35,440 nt of DNA from Thermoleophilia bacterium (GTDB lineage: Bacteria; Actinomycetota; Thermoleophilia; Gaiellales; SKUG01), in the NCBI GenBank assembly GCA_025964435.1, contig JAOPYV010000145.1, positions 1-35,440 on the forward strand. The letters run 5' to 3'. Positions 24,480 to 31,692 of the stretch are shown here, one piece after another (the stretch's first letter is position 1; each line of letters begins with the position of its first letter). The notes beneath the pieces were generated by a model. That model had not been told where the DNA came from, did no database searches, and saw only the letters and a list, made by a program, of their open reading frames with translations. The translations under genes were made by a program, and so were the position numbers.

Positions 24480-26357
24480 GTGGGTACGGTCGGGATGATG
24501 AGGCGACGACGACGACGACGACGACTGACGTGGACGGGTGATGCGCTGCCCTTGGTGGGCAACACAGCCGCGGTCCGGCGGCGCCATGCGGTGCACTACC
24601 TGCTGTTCGCGCGGCCTGTGGTCATCCTCCTCGGCGGTCTCGTCACCGCCACGGAGCTCGTGGTCACCCCGGAGGATGTCACCCCCACGAACCTGTGGAC
24701 GCTTGGAACGGCTGTCCTGGTGGTCGGGGCAACGGCGCTCGCCGCGCGCTTCGTCGATCCGGCTCGCGTCGCACCCTGGGCGGTCGCGGTCGACACGCTC
24801 TTCCTGTGTGCCACGGTGGTCGTGGCGGAGATGCCGGGGGAATCGGCCGGCTTCCTCGTCTGGCCGGTGATCGGTCTCGCCTACTTCTCGACTCCACGGA
24901 GCGCCCTCCTGCTCGCCTGTGTGCTGGGCGTCGTGATGGTCGGGCTCTCGCAGGTGCTCGAGAACTGGCAGGACCCGCGGCTCATCCCGACCAGCGCCTT
25001 CATGATCGTCACGTGCGGCGCGCTCATCGCGTTCGTCGCGCAGCAGGGGCGGCGGGTCGAGTGGGCGCTCGCGGACAACCTCTCGCGTGATCGCCGGGCG
25101 CTCGTGCTGTCACGGCGGATCCGCCTGTCGGATGACCCGCACTCGGCGATCAACGAGATCTCCCGCGAGATCGGGACCGAGACCGGCGCGTGCGCCGCCA
25201 TCACGCTCCTCTTCGACCACGATGAGGACTACGTCTCCGATCTCGCGGTCTGGCGCAGCGATGGGCGACCGGGAGCCGCGTCGATCGACGTTCGCACGTT
25301 CGATCCGACGCTTCGCTACCTGCTCGCGGCAGGGCACGGCGCGTGCCTGACCCGGCGAGGGTTGGTGGTGCTCGACAGCGAGCTGCAGCTGCTGCCATCC
25401 CCCGCGGACATCCGCTCCATCGCCGCACCGCTCGAGCGGCTGCTGGAGCGCACCGGCGACCAGTCGATCCTGATCGTTCCGCTGACGATGGGCGGCCGCA
25501 GCGTCGGTGGCATCGTGCTGACCGGCGTCGAGACCAACGACTGGATGCGCGACACCGTTCCCCTGCTGGAGTCGCTCGGCCCCCAGATCGCGGCGGGGCT
25601 CGCGCAGGTGATCCTCCTCCGTGACCAGCGCGATGCGCTCGTGGCGCTGCGCCGGGTCGACGCGATGCGCGACAGGCTCATCGCGAGCGTCTCCCATGAG
25701 CTGCGCACGCCACTGACCTCGACGCTCGGCTTCATCGAGACGCTGCTGCGCGACGACCTCGAGCTGTCCGAACGCACGCGCATGGAGATGATGGAGCACG
25801 CGCGCGATGGTGGTCGGCGGCTGCTCGCGCTCGTCGAGGACCTGCTGGCACTCGGTTCGACGCGCCCGGAATCGCTCGACCTCGCGACGGAGCCACTCAG
25901 CGTGAGCGAGCTCGTCGCGATCGCCGCGCGCGACGTATCGCCGCCTGCCGACCGCACGCTGCGGATCGACCTCGAGTACGATGCCCGCGTGATCGTCGAC
26001 CGCAACCGGATGCTGCAGGTGCTGGTCAACCTCACGACCAACGCGCTCCATCACGGCACCGGTGACATCGAGGTGCGGTGCTGGCTCGACGAGAAGTGCG
26101 CCGTGGTCGACGTGCTGGACGACGGGGACGGGGTCGCGCCTGAGCACGTCAATGAGCTCTTCCTGCCGTTCGCCCGCTTCAGTCAGCGCACCGATTCCAC
26201 CGGCCTCGGCCTGGCGATCTGTCGAGCGATCGTCGAAGCGCACGGCGGGACGATCGACTACGGACGCACCAAGGAGGGGCGCACGCGCTTCCGCCTGCGG
26301 ATGCCGGCGATCGCGGCCGACGCGGTGATCGAGGTCTCAGGGCCACAGCTCCGCTAG
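24480..26357 (+). CDS. Membrane sensor histidine kinase with GAF-like domain
   Basis: The protein has 625 aa from the GTG at 24480; ATGs at 24495 and 24498 are alternatives. It starts with a run of nine arginines encoded by a GAC/CGA triplet repeat, then about 5-6 membrane helices (40-190), a GAF-like domain (about 215-380), a HisKA domain with H406 in SVSHELRTPLTSTLGFIETL, and HATPase_c with VNLTTNALHHG, VLDDGDGVAPEH and STGLGLAICRAI. All catalytic boxes are intact. No response regulator is adjacent, so it is an orphan kinase here. Its TAG stop shares the bases CTAG with the stop of the convergent TIMP-like gene. Confidence 0.92.
   Translation: MGTVGMMRRRRRRRRLTWTGDALPLVGNTAAVRRRHAVHYLLFARPVVILLGGLVTATELVVTPEDVTPTNLWTLGTAVLVVGATALAARFVDPARVAPWAVAVDTLFLCATVVVAEMPGESAGFLVWPVIGLAYFSTPRSALLLACVLGVVMVGLSQVLENWQDPRLIPTSAFMIVTCGALIAFVAQQGRRVEWALADNLSRDRRALVLSRRIRLSDDPHSAINEISREIGTETGACAAITLLFDHDEDYVSDLAVWRSDGRPGAASIDVRTFDPTLRYLLAAGHGACLTRRGLVVLDSELQLLPSPADIRSIAAPLERLLERTGDQSILIVPLTMGGRSVGGIVLTGVETNDWMRDTVPLLESLGPQIAAGLAQVILLRDQRDALVALRRVDAMRDRLIASVSHELRTPLTSTLGFIETLLRDDLELSERTRMEMMEHARDGGRRLLALVEDLLALGSTRPESLDLATEPLSVSELVAIAARDVSPPADRTLRIDLEYDARVIVDRNRMLQVLVNLTTNALHHGTGDIEVRCWLDEKCAVVDVLDDGDGVAPEHVNELFLPFARFSQRTDSTGLGLAICRAIVEAHGGTIDYGRTKEGRTRFRLRMPAIAADAVIEVSGPQLR
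24505..24525 (+). repeat. (GAC)7 trinucleotide tract at the start of the kinase gene
   Basis: Seven perfect GAC units, read as CGA codons, encode the poly-Arg segment at residues 8-15 of the sensor kinase. Length changes would be in-frame and alter the positively charged cytoplasmic start before the first membrane helix. No promoter spacing is affected if the start lies upstream. Confidence 0.7.
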
Positions 26358-26866
26358 TCGCGACCCAGGCGGACCGAGCAGAGCAGGCGCAGGAAGCTGC
26401 GGACGCGGCCGGTCAGCGCCTCGATCGGGGTTCGCTCCGGTGCAGGCTTGCCGACATCGGGGTCGGGATCCGCGGCGAGCAGCTGGTCGGCGTCGTAGGT
26501 CGAGCACGTCGAGCCGTGCCACCCATCACCGACTCGCTGGAGCATGAGGCCGACGCGGGCGCCGCGACTGAGGTTCAGCCCGCAATTCCCGCCGATGTCC
26601 GCGCTCGGTGTGACGAGCTCGAGCAACGGTCCACGGATCGGTCCGCGAACGACGCGCTCGAGGCGGAGCGTGGTGGTCTCATCGCCATCGAGCGAGGACC
26701 CCTTCGAACGCTCCACGACCGTACCGACGACCGCCGCCTCCGCGTTCGGCAGGTCGCGCGCGACGTCCGGCATGACGCACGAGCATGCCTGCGCGCTGGC
26801 GGGAAGCTGCAGCGCAACGACGATCACGGCCAGCGCGATGCCGGAGATGACGAGGAATCGATCCAT
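26354..26866 (-). CDS. Secreted TIMP/NTR-like protein
   Basis: The 170-aa protein has a signal peptide (1-27; FLVISGIALAVIVVALQLPA then SAQA) followed at once by CSC, as in netrin-like/TIMP-fold proteins whose mature N-terminus is Cys-x-Cys. AEAAVVGTVVERS and LRLERVVRGPI fit the OB-like barrel of bacterial members, and cysteines C28, C30, C95, C121 could form two disulfides. C163 lies near the C-terminus in FLRLLCSVRL, possibly a membrane-associated end. Function of bacterial members is unknown. It starts 34 nt after the HPPD stop on the same strand and may be cotranscribed; its stop overlaps the kinase stop by 4 nt. Confidence 0.75.
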   Translation of the reverse strand: MDRFLVISGIALAVIVVALQLPASAQACSCVMPDVARDLPNAEAAVVGTVVERSKGSSLDGDETTTLRLERVVRGPIRGPLLELVTPSADIGGNCGLNLSRGARVGLMLQRVGDGWHGSTCSTYDADQLLAADPDPDVGKPAPERTPIEALTGRVRSFLRLLCSVRLGRD

Positions 26867-26900
26867 GCCACTCCGACGCGCGAGGGCGTTCAACGGTTCC

Positions 26901-28004
26901 CTAGAGATTGCCGCGCAGCGCCTGCTCGGCCTCGATCGCCTCGAACAGCGCCTTGAAGTTGCCGTCGCCGAAGCCCTTGGCACCCTTGCGCTGGATGATC
27001 TCGAAGAAGACGGTCGGGCGGTCCTGCACGTTACCGGTGAAGATCTGCAGGAGGTAGCCCTCCTCGTCCTTGTCCACGAGGATGCCGAGGCGCTGGAGGT
27101 CTTCCCAGTTCTCGTCGATCGGTCCGATGCGCTTGACCGCATCCTCGTAGTACGTGCCGGGTCGGCCGAGGAACGGGACGCCACGGTCGCGCAGCGCCTG
27201 CACGGTGCCGATGATGTCGTCGGTCTCGAGGGCGATGTGCTGCACGCCCGGGCCACCGTAGTAGTCGAGGTACTCCTCGATCTGGCTCTTGCGCGCGGCC
27301 TCGGCGGGCTCGTTGATCGGGAACTTCACCTTGCCGTCGCCGGAGCTGACGACCTTCGACATGAGCGCCGAGTACTCGGTGTTGATGTCCTCGTCGGTGA
27401 ACTGGTTGAGCTCGGTGAAGCCCATCACGTCGCCGTAGAACTTGACCCAGGGGTTCATGTCCGCGGTGTTGCCGACGCAGTGGTCGACGTCGCGCAGGCC
27501 AACGCCCGCGAAGTCGGTGTCGGCCGGCAGCTCGAGCGGGCGGTAGCCCGGCAGGAAGGCGCCGGCGTAGTTGCCGCGCTCGACGAGCGAGTGGATCGTG
27601 TCGCCGTAGGTGCGGATCGCGGCGATCGTGACCGAACCGTGCTCGTCGCTCAGGACCTCGGGCTCGCGGTAGCCGACGGCGCCCTTCTCGATCGCGTGGG
27701 CGTAGGCCGCGCGAGCGTCCGGCACGAGGATGGCGAGGTCGCGCACGCCGTCGCCGTGCGTGGCGATGTGCGTGCCGATCTCATGGCCGGGCTGGAGCGG
27801 GCTCGTCAGCACGAGGCGGATGTTGCCCTGCTGCAGCACGTGCGACGCACGATCGCGCAGGCCGGTCTCGAGGCCGGCGTAGGCGACGGGCACGAAGCCG
27901 TACGCGTGCTGGTAGAAGAAGGCCGCCTGCTTGGCGTTCGACACCCACATCTCGATGTGGTGGGTGCCTTCGACGGGAAACGGATCGTTCGCGACGTCGC
28001 TCAT
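26901..28004 (-). CDS. hpd: 4-hydroxyphenylpyruvate dioxygenase
   Basis: This 367-aa VOC-superfamily protein has Fe(II) ligands H175 (RDVDHCVGN), H256 (GPGVQHIAL) and E335 (TVFFEIIQRKG). The conserved C-terminal gate helix GFGDGNFKALFEAIEAEQ is intact, which distinguishes HPPD and related enzymes from other VOC proteins. Reaction: 4-hydroxyphenylpyruvate plus O2 gives homogentisate and CO2. A very strong AGGAGG lies 6 nt before the ATG. 4-Hydroxymandelate synthase is a close relative and cannot be fully excluded, but hmgA at 19220 supports HPPD. A dyad next to a TAGATT box lies about 40 nt upstream. Confidence 0.93.
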   Translation of the reverse strand: MSDVANDPFPVEGTHHIEMWVSNAKQAAFFYQHAYGFVPVAYAGLETGLRDRASHVLQQGNIRLVLTSPLQPGHEIGTHIATHGDGVRDLAILVPDARAAYAHAIEKGAVGYREPEVLSDEHGSVTIAAIRTYGDTIHSLVERGNYAGAFLPGYRPLELPADTDFAGVGLRDVDHCVGNTADMNPWVKFYGDVMGFTELNQFTDEDINTEYSALMSKVVSSGDGKVKFPINEPAEAARKSQIEEYLDYYGGPGVQHIALETDDIIGTVQALRDRGVPFLGRPGTYYEDAVKRIGPIDENWEDLQRLGILVDKDEEGYLLQIFTGNVQDRPTVFFEIIQRKGAKGFGDGNFKALFEAIEAEQALRGNL

Positions 28005-28040
28005 GCGGTGCCTCCTGGGGAAACTGATGGGTCGCTCCCC

Positions 28041-28066
28041 AATCTATCGCGACTCGAACGATCGCG
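28041..28066 (-). promoter_or_regulatory. Candidate hpd promoter with adjacent dyad
   Basis: On the minus strand a TAGATT box (28046-28041) lies about 36 nt before the hpd ATG. Just upstream is the dyad CGCGA(C)TCG-AA-CGATCGCG (28048-28066), an 8-bp stem with one bulged base, placed where a repressor would block polymerase. No good -35 hexamer is seen. A regulator of tyrosine catabolism binding here is inferred, not identified. Confidence 0.35.
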
Positions 28067-28120
28067 GCGTCAGCGCGCGCCGCGGTTCGGCGTTGCGACG
28101 TGGTTTGTTGCGCGATCTGC

Positions 28121-28220
28121 ACCTCTCCTGCACCCTGTGCACATCTTGTGGATCCTGTGCTCGTCGCCTGGATCCCGCGCTCCTCGCCTGGATCCCGCGC
28201 TCGACATGTGGACGGTGGCC
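28121..28220. repeat. Degenerate 20-nt tandem array (five units)
   Basis: Five consecutive 20-nt blocks share register. Blocks 3 and 4 (28161-28180, 28181-28200) differ by one base; blocks 2 and 3 share the CTGGATCC/TGGATCC core and the GTGC/GCGC end; blocks 1 and 5 are more diverged. The unit centres on the palindrome GGATCC in blocks 2-4. There are no unique spacers, so it is not a CRISPR. It could be an array of protein-binding sites at near two helical turns, or neutral slippage. Confidence 0.6.
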
Positions 28221-28233
28221 CGCGGCCCGGGGT

Positions 28234-28353
28234 GATGATGGGCCGTACGCGACGACATGTTGTCGCTGGCCACCCATCATCCGCGACCTGGCCGATGATG
28301 GGTCGTTGGGGACCACATATGGTCCCTGAGCACCCATCATCCGCGACCTGGCC
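28234..28353. repeat. Two tandem 60-nt palindromic units
   Basis: Units at 28234-28293 and 28294-28353 are head-to-tail with no gap. Each has outer arms GATGATGGG and CCCATCATC (9 bp) and the identical linker CGCGACCTGGCC. The inner sequences differ but both are themselves dyads: GCGACGACA/TGTTGTCGC in unit 1 and GGACCA/TGGTCC in unit 2. Because unit 1's right arm can also pair with unit 2's left arm across the linker, alternative folds are possible. The retained symmetry despite divergence suggests selection on structure. Confidence 0.8.
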
Positions 28354-28411
28354 GATTCGGCGCGATGGACGGCAGCGTGTCGGCGCTCCGGCCCCCGGGT
28401 AGGTCTGGGCA

Positions 28412-30952
28412 ATGTCCACGCCCCGCAATGCCGCCGGTTCAAGCCGCGACGCCGGTTCACGCCATGCCGCCGGATCGGAGCACGCGCGCGGCTCCCGCGA
28501 TGACGCCGGTTCGGTCCACGTGCGTGGTGCGCGCGTGCACAACCTGCGCAGCGTCGACGCCGACATCCCGCGCGATGCGCTCGTCGCCTTCACCGGCGTC
28601 TCGGGGTCGGGCAAGTCGTCGCTCGCGTTCGGCACGATCTACGCCGAGGCGCAGCGCCGCTACTTCGAGTCGGTCGCGCCGTACGCACGGCGCCTGCTGC
28701 AGCAGGTCGGTGCGCCGAAGGTCGATTCGATCGATGGGCTGCCGCCGGCCGTGGCGCTCCAGCAGCGTGGTGGCACGCCGAGCGCCCGCTCCACCGTCGG
28801 CACCGTGACGACGCTCTCCAACCTGCTGCGCATGCTCTACTCGCGCGCCGGCGACTATCCACCCGGCATGGCGCGGCTCGACTCCGACGCCTTCTCGCCG
28901 AACACCGCCGACGGCGCGTGCCCGCGCTGCCACGGCACGGGTCGCGAGCACTCGGTCACCGAGCAGTCGCTCGTCCACGACCCGACGCTCACGATCGCCG
29001 AGCGCGCAGTCTCGGCCTGGCCCGGCGCGTGGCAGTTCAAGAACCAGCGCGACATCCTCACCATCCTCGGCCACGACGTCGAGGTTCCGTGGCAGCAGCT
29101 GCCGCAGGAGACGCGCGACTGGATCCTCTTCACCGAGGAGGAGCCCGTCGTCACCGTGCACCCGCAGCGCACTGCGGGACAGTCGCACCGCCCATACCAG
29201 GGTAAGTTCATGAGCGCCGAGCGCTACATCCGCAAGGCGCTGACGATGTCGCAGAGCGCGGCGCAGCGACGCCGCGCGCTCCAGTTCGTCGAGACCGTGC
29301 CCTGCCCGGACTGTCACGGCACGCGGCTTCGCCCCGAGGCGCTGCATGTCACCTTCACCGGGCGTACGATCGCCGAGTTCGGCGCACTCACGCTGCGCGA
29401 GCAGGCCGCCGTGCTGGTGTCGCTGGAGCAGCCGTCGGAGGTTGCGGAGCTGATCGCCGCCGACCTGCTGCGCCGGATCGAGGCCCTCGTCGACCTCGGC
29501 CTCGGCTACCTGAGCACCGACCGCACGACGCCGACGCTCTCGGCGGGCGAGCTGCAGCGCCTGCGGCTGGCAACCCAGCTGCGCTCCGGCCTGTTCGGCG
29601 TCGTCTACGTGCTGGACGAGCCTTCGGCAGGCCTGCACCCCGCCGACTCGGAGCCGCTGCTCGACGTGCTGCGCCAGCTGCGCGACGCGGGCAACACCGT
29701 CTTCGTCGTCGAGCACGACATGGACCTCGTGCGCGCGGCTGACTGGATCGTCGACGTCGGTCCCCACGCGGGCGAGCACGGCGGCGAGGTGCTCTATGGC
29801 GGGCCGGTCGAGGGCCTGCGGAACGTCGAGCGCTCGGCGACGCGGCGCTTCCTGTTCCCCAAGGAACTCTCCCCGGGCAATAGGGACGCTTCCCGCAGCC
29901 TGCGCGAGCCGAGCGGCTGGATCGAGCTCGCCGATGTCAGTCGCCACAACCTGCACGATGTCACCGCCGCCTTCCCGCTCGGCACCTTCACTGCCGTGAC
30001 CGGCGTCTCCGGCTCGGGCAAGTCGACGCTGGTCGGCCAGGTGCTCGCCGATGTCGCGGCGCGCCAGCTCGGTGTCAGCTCGACGACGCCGGTCGAGGAG
30101 GACGACGAGGGCGAGGAACACGCACCGGTCGAGGATGCCGCAGCGGGCGTCACGGCGACCGGCGTCGATGCGATCGACCGGCTCGTGCGCGTCGACCAGC
30201 GACCGATCGGCCGCACGCCGCGCTCCAACCTCGCGACGTACACCGGGCTCTTCGATTCAGTGCGGAAGGCGTTCGCCGCGACGGACGGCGCCCGCGAGCG
30301 CGGCTACGGCGTCGGGCGCTTCTCCTTCAACGTCACCGAGGGGCGCTGCGCGACCTGCCAGGGCGAGGGCTTCGTCGCGATCGAGCTGCTCTTCATCCCC
30401 GGCAGCTACGCGCCCTGCCCGACATGTCACGGCGCGCGCTACGACGCCGCGACGCTCGACGTGCGCTGGAACGGGCTCACCATCGCCGACGTGCTGGGCC
30501 TGACCGTCGACGATGCGCTCGTGGCGCTCGCGGAGATCGCACCTGCCGCACGCAGCCTGCGCACGCTGCAGGAGGTCGGGCTCGGCTACCTGCGGCTCGG
30601 CCAGCCGGCGACGGAGCTCTCCGGCGGCGAGGCGCAGCGCATCAAGCTCGCCTCCGAGCTGCAGCGCGCCCGGCGCGGCCACACGCTCTACCTGCTCGAC
30701 GAGCCGACCTCCGGCCTGCACCCCGCGGACGTCGAGCTGCTCATGGGCCAGCTGCACCGGCTCGTCGACGCCGGCAACACGGTCGTCGTCGTCGAGCACG
30801 ACATGGACGTCGTCGCGGGCGCGGACTGGGTGATCGACCTGGGCCCGGGCGGCGGCGACGGTGGTGGGCGGATCGTTGCGACCGGCACTCCGCCCGAGGT
30901 GGCCGCGAGCGATGCCAGCCGCACGGCGCCGTACCTGACGGCGCGGCTGTAG
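28412..30952 (+). CDS. UvrA-like ABC ATPase lacking the UvrB-binding domain (UvrA2 type)
   Basis: The protein has 846 aa, about 100 fewer than UvrA. Two ABC modules are present: Walker A GVSGSGKS at 62-69 and again in TGVSGSGKSTLVGQ, signatures TLSAGELQRLRLATQL and ELSGGEAQRIKLASEL, Walker B YVLDEPSAGLHP and YLLDEPTSGLHP. Zinc-type Cys pairs (CPRCHGTG, CPDCHGTR, CATCQGEG, CPTCHGAR) are kept. The shortened first module matches UvrA2/DrrC-like proteins that lack the UvrB-interaction domain; known relatives contribute to tolerance of DNA-binding drugs or damage. Residues 1-36 are a repeat-built extension before the usual start VRGARVHNL. ATG 28412 has only a weak ribosome site, and GTG 28520 is an alternative start. 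Confidence 0.92.
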   Translation: MSTPRNAAGSSRDAGSRHAAGSEHARGSRDDAGSVHVRGARVHNLRSVDADIPRDALVAFTGVSGSGKSSLAFGTIYAEAQRRYFESVAPYARRLLQQVGAPKVDSIDGLPPAVALQQRGGTPSARSTVGTVTTLSNLLRMLYSRAGDYPPGMARLDSDAFSPNTADGACPRCHGTGREHSVTEQSLVHDPTLTIAERAVSAWPGAWQFKNQRDILTILGHDVEVPWQQLPQETRDWILFTEEEPVVTVHPQRTAGQSHRPYQGKFMSAERYIRKALTMSQSAAQRRRALQFVETVPCPDCHGTRLRPEALHVTFTGRTIAEFGALTLREQAAVLVSLEQPSEVAELIAADLLRRIEALVDLGLGYLSTDRTTPTLSAGELQRLRLATQLRSGLFGVVYVLDEPSAGLHPADSEPLLDVLRQLRDAGNTVFVVEHDMDLVRAADWIVDVGPHAGEHGGEVLYGGPVEGLRNVERSATRRFLFPKELSPGNRDASRSLREPSGWIELADVSRHNLHDVTAAFPLGTFTAVTGVSGSGKSTLVGQVLADVAARQLGVSSTTPVEEDDEGEEHAPVEDAAAGVTATGVDAIDRLVRVDQRPIGRTPRSNLATYTGLFDSVRKAFAATDGARERGYGVGRFSFNVTEGRCATCQGEGFVAIELLFIPGSYAPCPTCHGARYDAATLDVRWNGLTIADVLGLTVDDALVALAEIAPAARSLRTLQEVGLGYLRLGQPATELSGGEAQRIKLASELQRARRGHTLYLLDEPTSGLHPADVELLMGQLHRLVDAGNTVVVVEHDMDVVAGADWVIDLGPGGGDGGGRIVATGTPPEVAASDASRTAPYLTARL
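28430..28537 (+). repeat. 18-nt/hexapeptide repeats at the UvrA-like N-terminus
   Basis: Five 18-nt units encode AAGSSR, DAGSRH, AAGSEH, ARGSRD and DAGSVH, followed in the same register by VRGARV, the native first strand of the UvrA family. GCCGGTTC recurs in three units. The extension therefore looks as if it grew by duplication next to, or from, the family's own start segment. Confidence 0.65.
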
Positions 30953-31029
30953 CCAAAATACTCAGCGGTGTGTTGGAGCTAAACAGATATGCCGTGGTGC
31001 AACGCGTCTGTGCGCGACAGGCTTACCCG

Positions 31030-31269
31030 ATGGAGCACCGCGACCAGATGATCCTTCGCCGCATCGGCAAGAACCTCAAGCTCGGGCGCGTGGAGCGCGA
31101 GCTGACGCAGGAAGCCGTCGCACGCAAGGCGGGGATGTACACCACGCAGGTCGCTCGCATGGAGCGCGGCGAGACGGACACCGGCATCACCAAGTACCTG
31201 AAGGTCGCGTGGGAGATCGGGATGCCGCCGGGCGAGCTCTTCCACAACCTCGAGGACCGCATGCCCTGA
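31030..31269 (+). CDS. Small XRE-family helix-turn-helix regulator
   Basis: This 79-aa protein is almost entirely a lambda-repressor-like HTH: LRRIGKNLKLGRVERELTQE, AVARKAGMYTTQVARMERGE and TDTGITKYLKVAWEIGMPPG, then ELFHNL. There is no effector or protease domain. The ATG at 31030 gives the family's usual short lead-in; in-frame GTG codons upstream are possible. An AT-richer patch (30956-30995, with GATATG) precedes it and may hold its promoter. It lies 77 nt after the UvrA-like gene on the same strand, but no toxin gene adjoins it, so a toxin-antitoxin pair is not supported. Confidence 0.85.
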   Translation: MEHRDQMILRRIGKNLKLGRVERELTQEAVARKAGMYTTQVARMERGETDTGITKYLKVAWEIGMPPGELFHNLEDRMP

Positions 31270-31338
31270 CACGGGCTTGGCACGAAGTCGTGACGAAGCG
31301 CGCGCCTCGTGTCACACCTCCCCCGGGATGCTGTCGCC

Positions 31339-31692
31339 ATGGCACGCACTCCCGGCAGCTCGAATGACCCAGGCGACGCCGAGCGCCTGCTGCTCGCGAT
31401 GGCTGACCACCTCCACGAGCACTGCGAATGTGGTGGCGCGCCGCCACGCTGTCCGGCGTGCGACCTGCGCGGCCAGCTGCGCGGCATCCGCGAAGCGCTG
31501 CTTGCCTGGCGCGCCGAGGGGCGGCGGCTGGCGGCGCGACGCGACGAGGCGATCGCCAACGGCGTCGAACACGTGCTGCGCGACGGTGACACGTGTCAGG
31601 AGTGTGCGGCGCTCGCTGCGCTGGCGCGTGCGGTTGGGAGCGGCGGCAGCAGCGGAGGGGGTGACTACTCGGTGCCGACGAGCTCGTCGTAG
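31339..31692 (+). CDS. Small Cys-rich protein, possibly zinc-binding
   Basis: The protein has 117 aa from the ATG at 31339; third codon positions are strongly G/C. Three cysteine clusters are visible: HCECGG, CPAC (residues about 34-47) and CQEC near residue 89, separated by Arg/Ala-rich helices (LRGIREALLAWRAEGRRLAA). CxC/CxxC plus CxxC spacing suggests a zinc site, but no known family is recognised. The Gly/Ser-rich end overlaps the 3' end of the convergent flavin-reductase-like gene by 28 nt. Function unknown. Confidence 0.6.
   Translation: MARTPGSSNDPGDAERLLLAMADHLHEHCECGGAPPRCPACDLRGQLRGIREALLAWRAEGRRLAARRDEAIANGVEHVLRDGDTCQECAALAALARAVGSGGSSGGGDYSVPTSSS

Larger units (their letters stand above)
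28005..28411. other. Gene-free, repeat-rich region between divergent hpd and UvrA-like genes
   Basis: This 407-nt intergenic stretch holds, from left to right: the hpd ribosome site and promoter-like segment with a dyad (28041-28066), about 50 nt without visible structure, a 20-nt periodic array (28121-28220), two 60-nt palindromic units (28234-28353) and a plain leader of 58 nt before the UvrA-like ATG. Short open frames cross it but have no coherent coding signal. Confidence 0.75.

Noticed and set aside
26544-28235. 563-codon plus-strand open frame across hpd and its upstream region
   Set aside because: It is the antisense shadow of hpd and the TIMP-like gene, with no family features, and it runs through the repeat region.
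28121-28353. CRISPR array
   Set aside because: Repeats are directly adjacent with no unique spacers, two periods are mixed, and no cas genes are present.
28457-30121. 554-codon minus-strand open frame over the UvrA-like gene
   Set aside because: Composition is the mirror of the UvrA-like coding frame and no domain is recognisable.
31030-31692. Toxin-antitoxin pair formed by the XRE protein and the Cys-rich protein
   Set aside because: The genes are 69 nt apart, the Cys-rich protein has no toxin-fold motif, and there is no overlap or shared operator.
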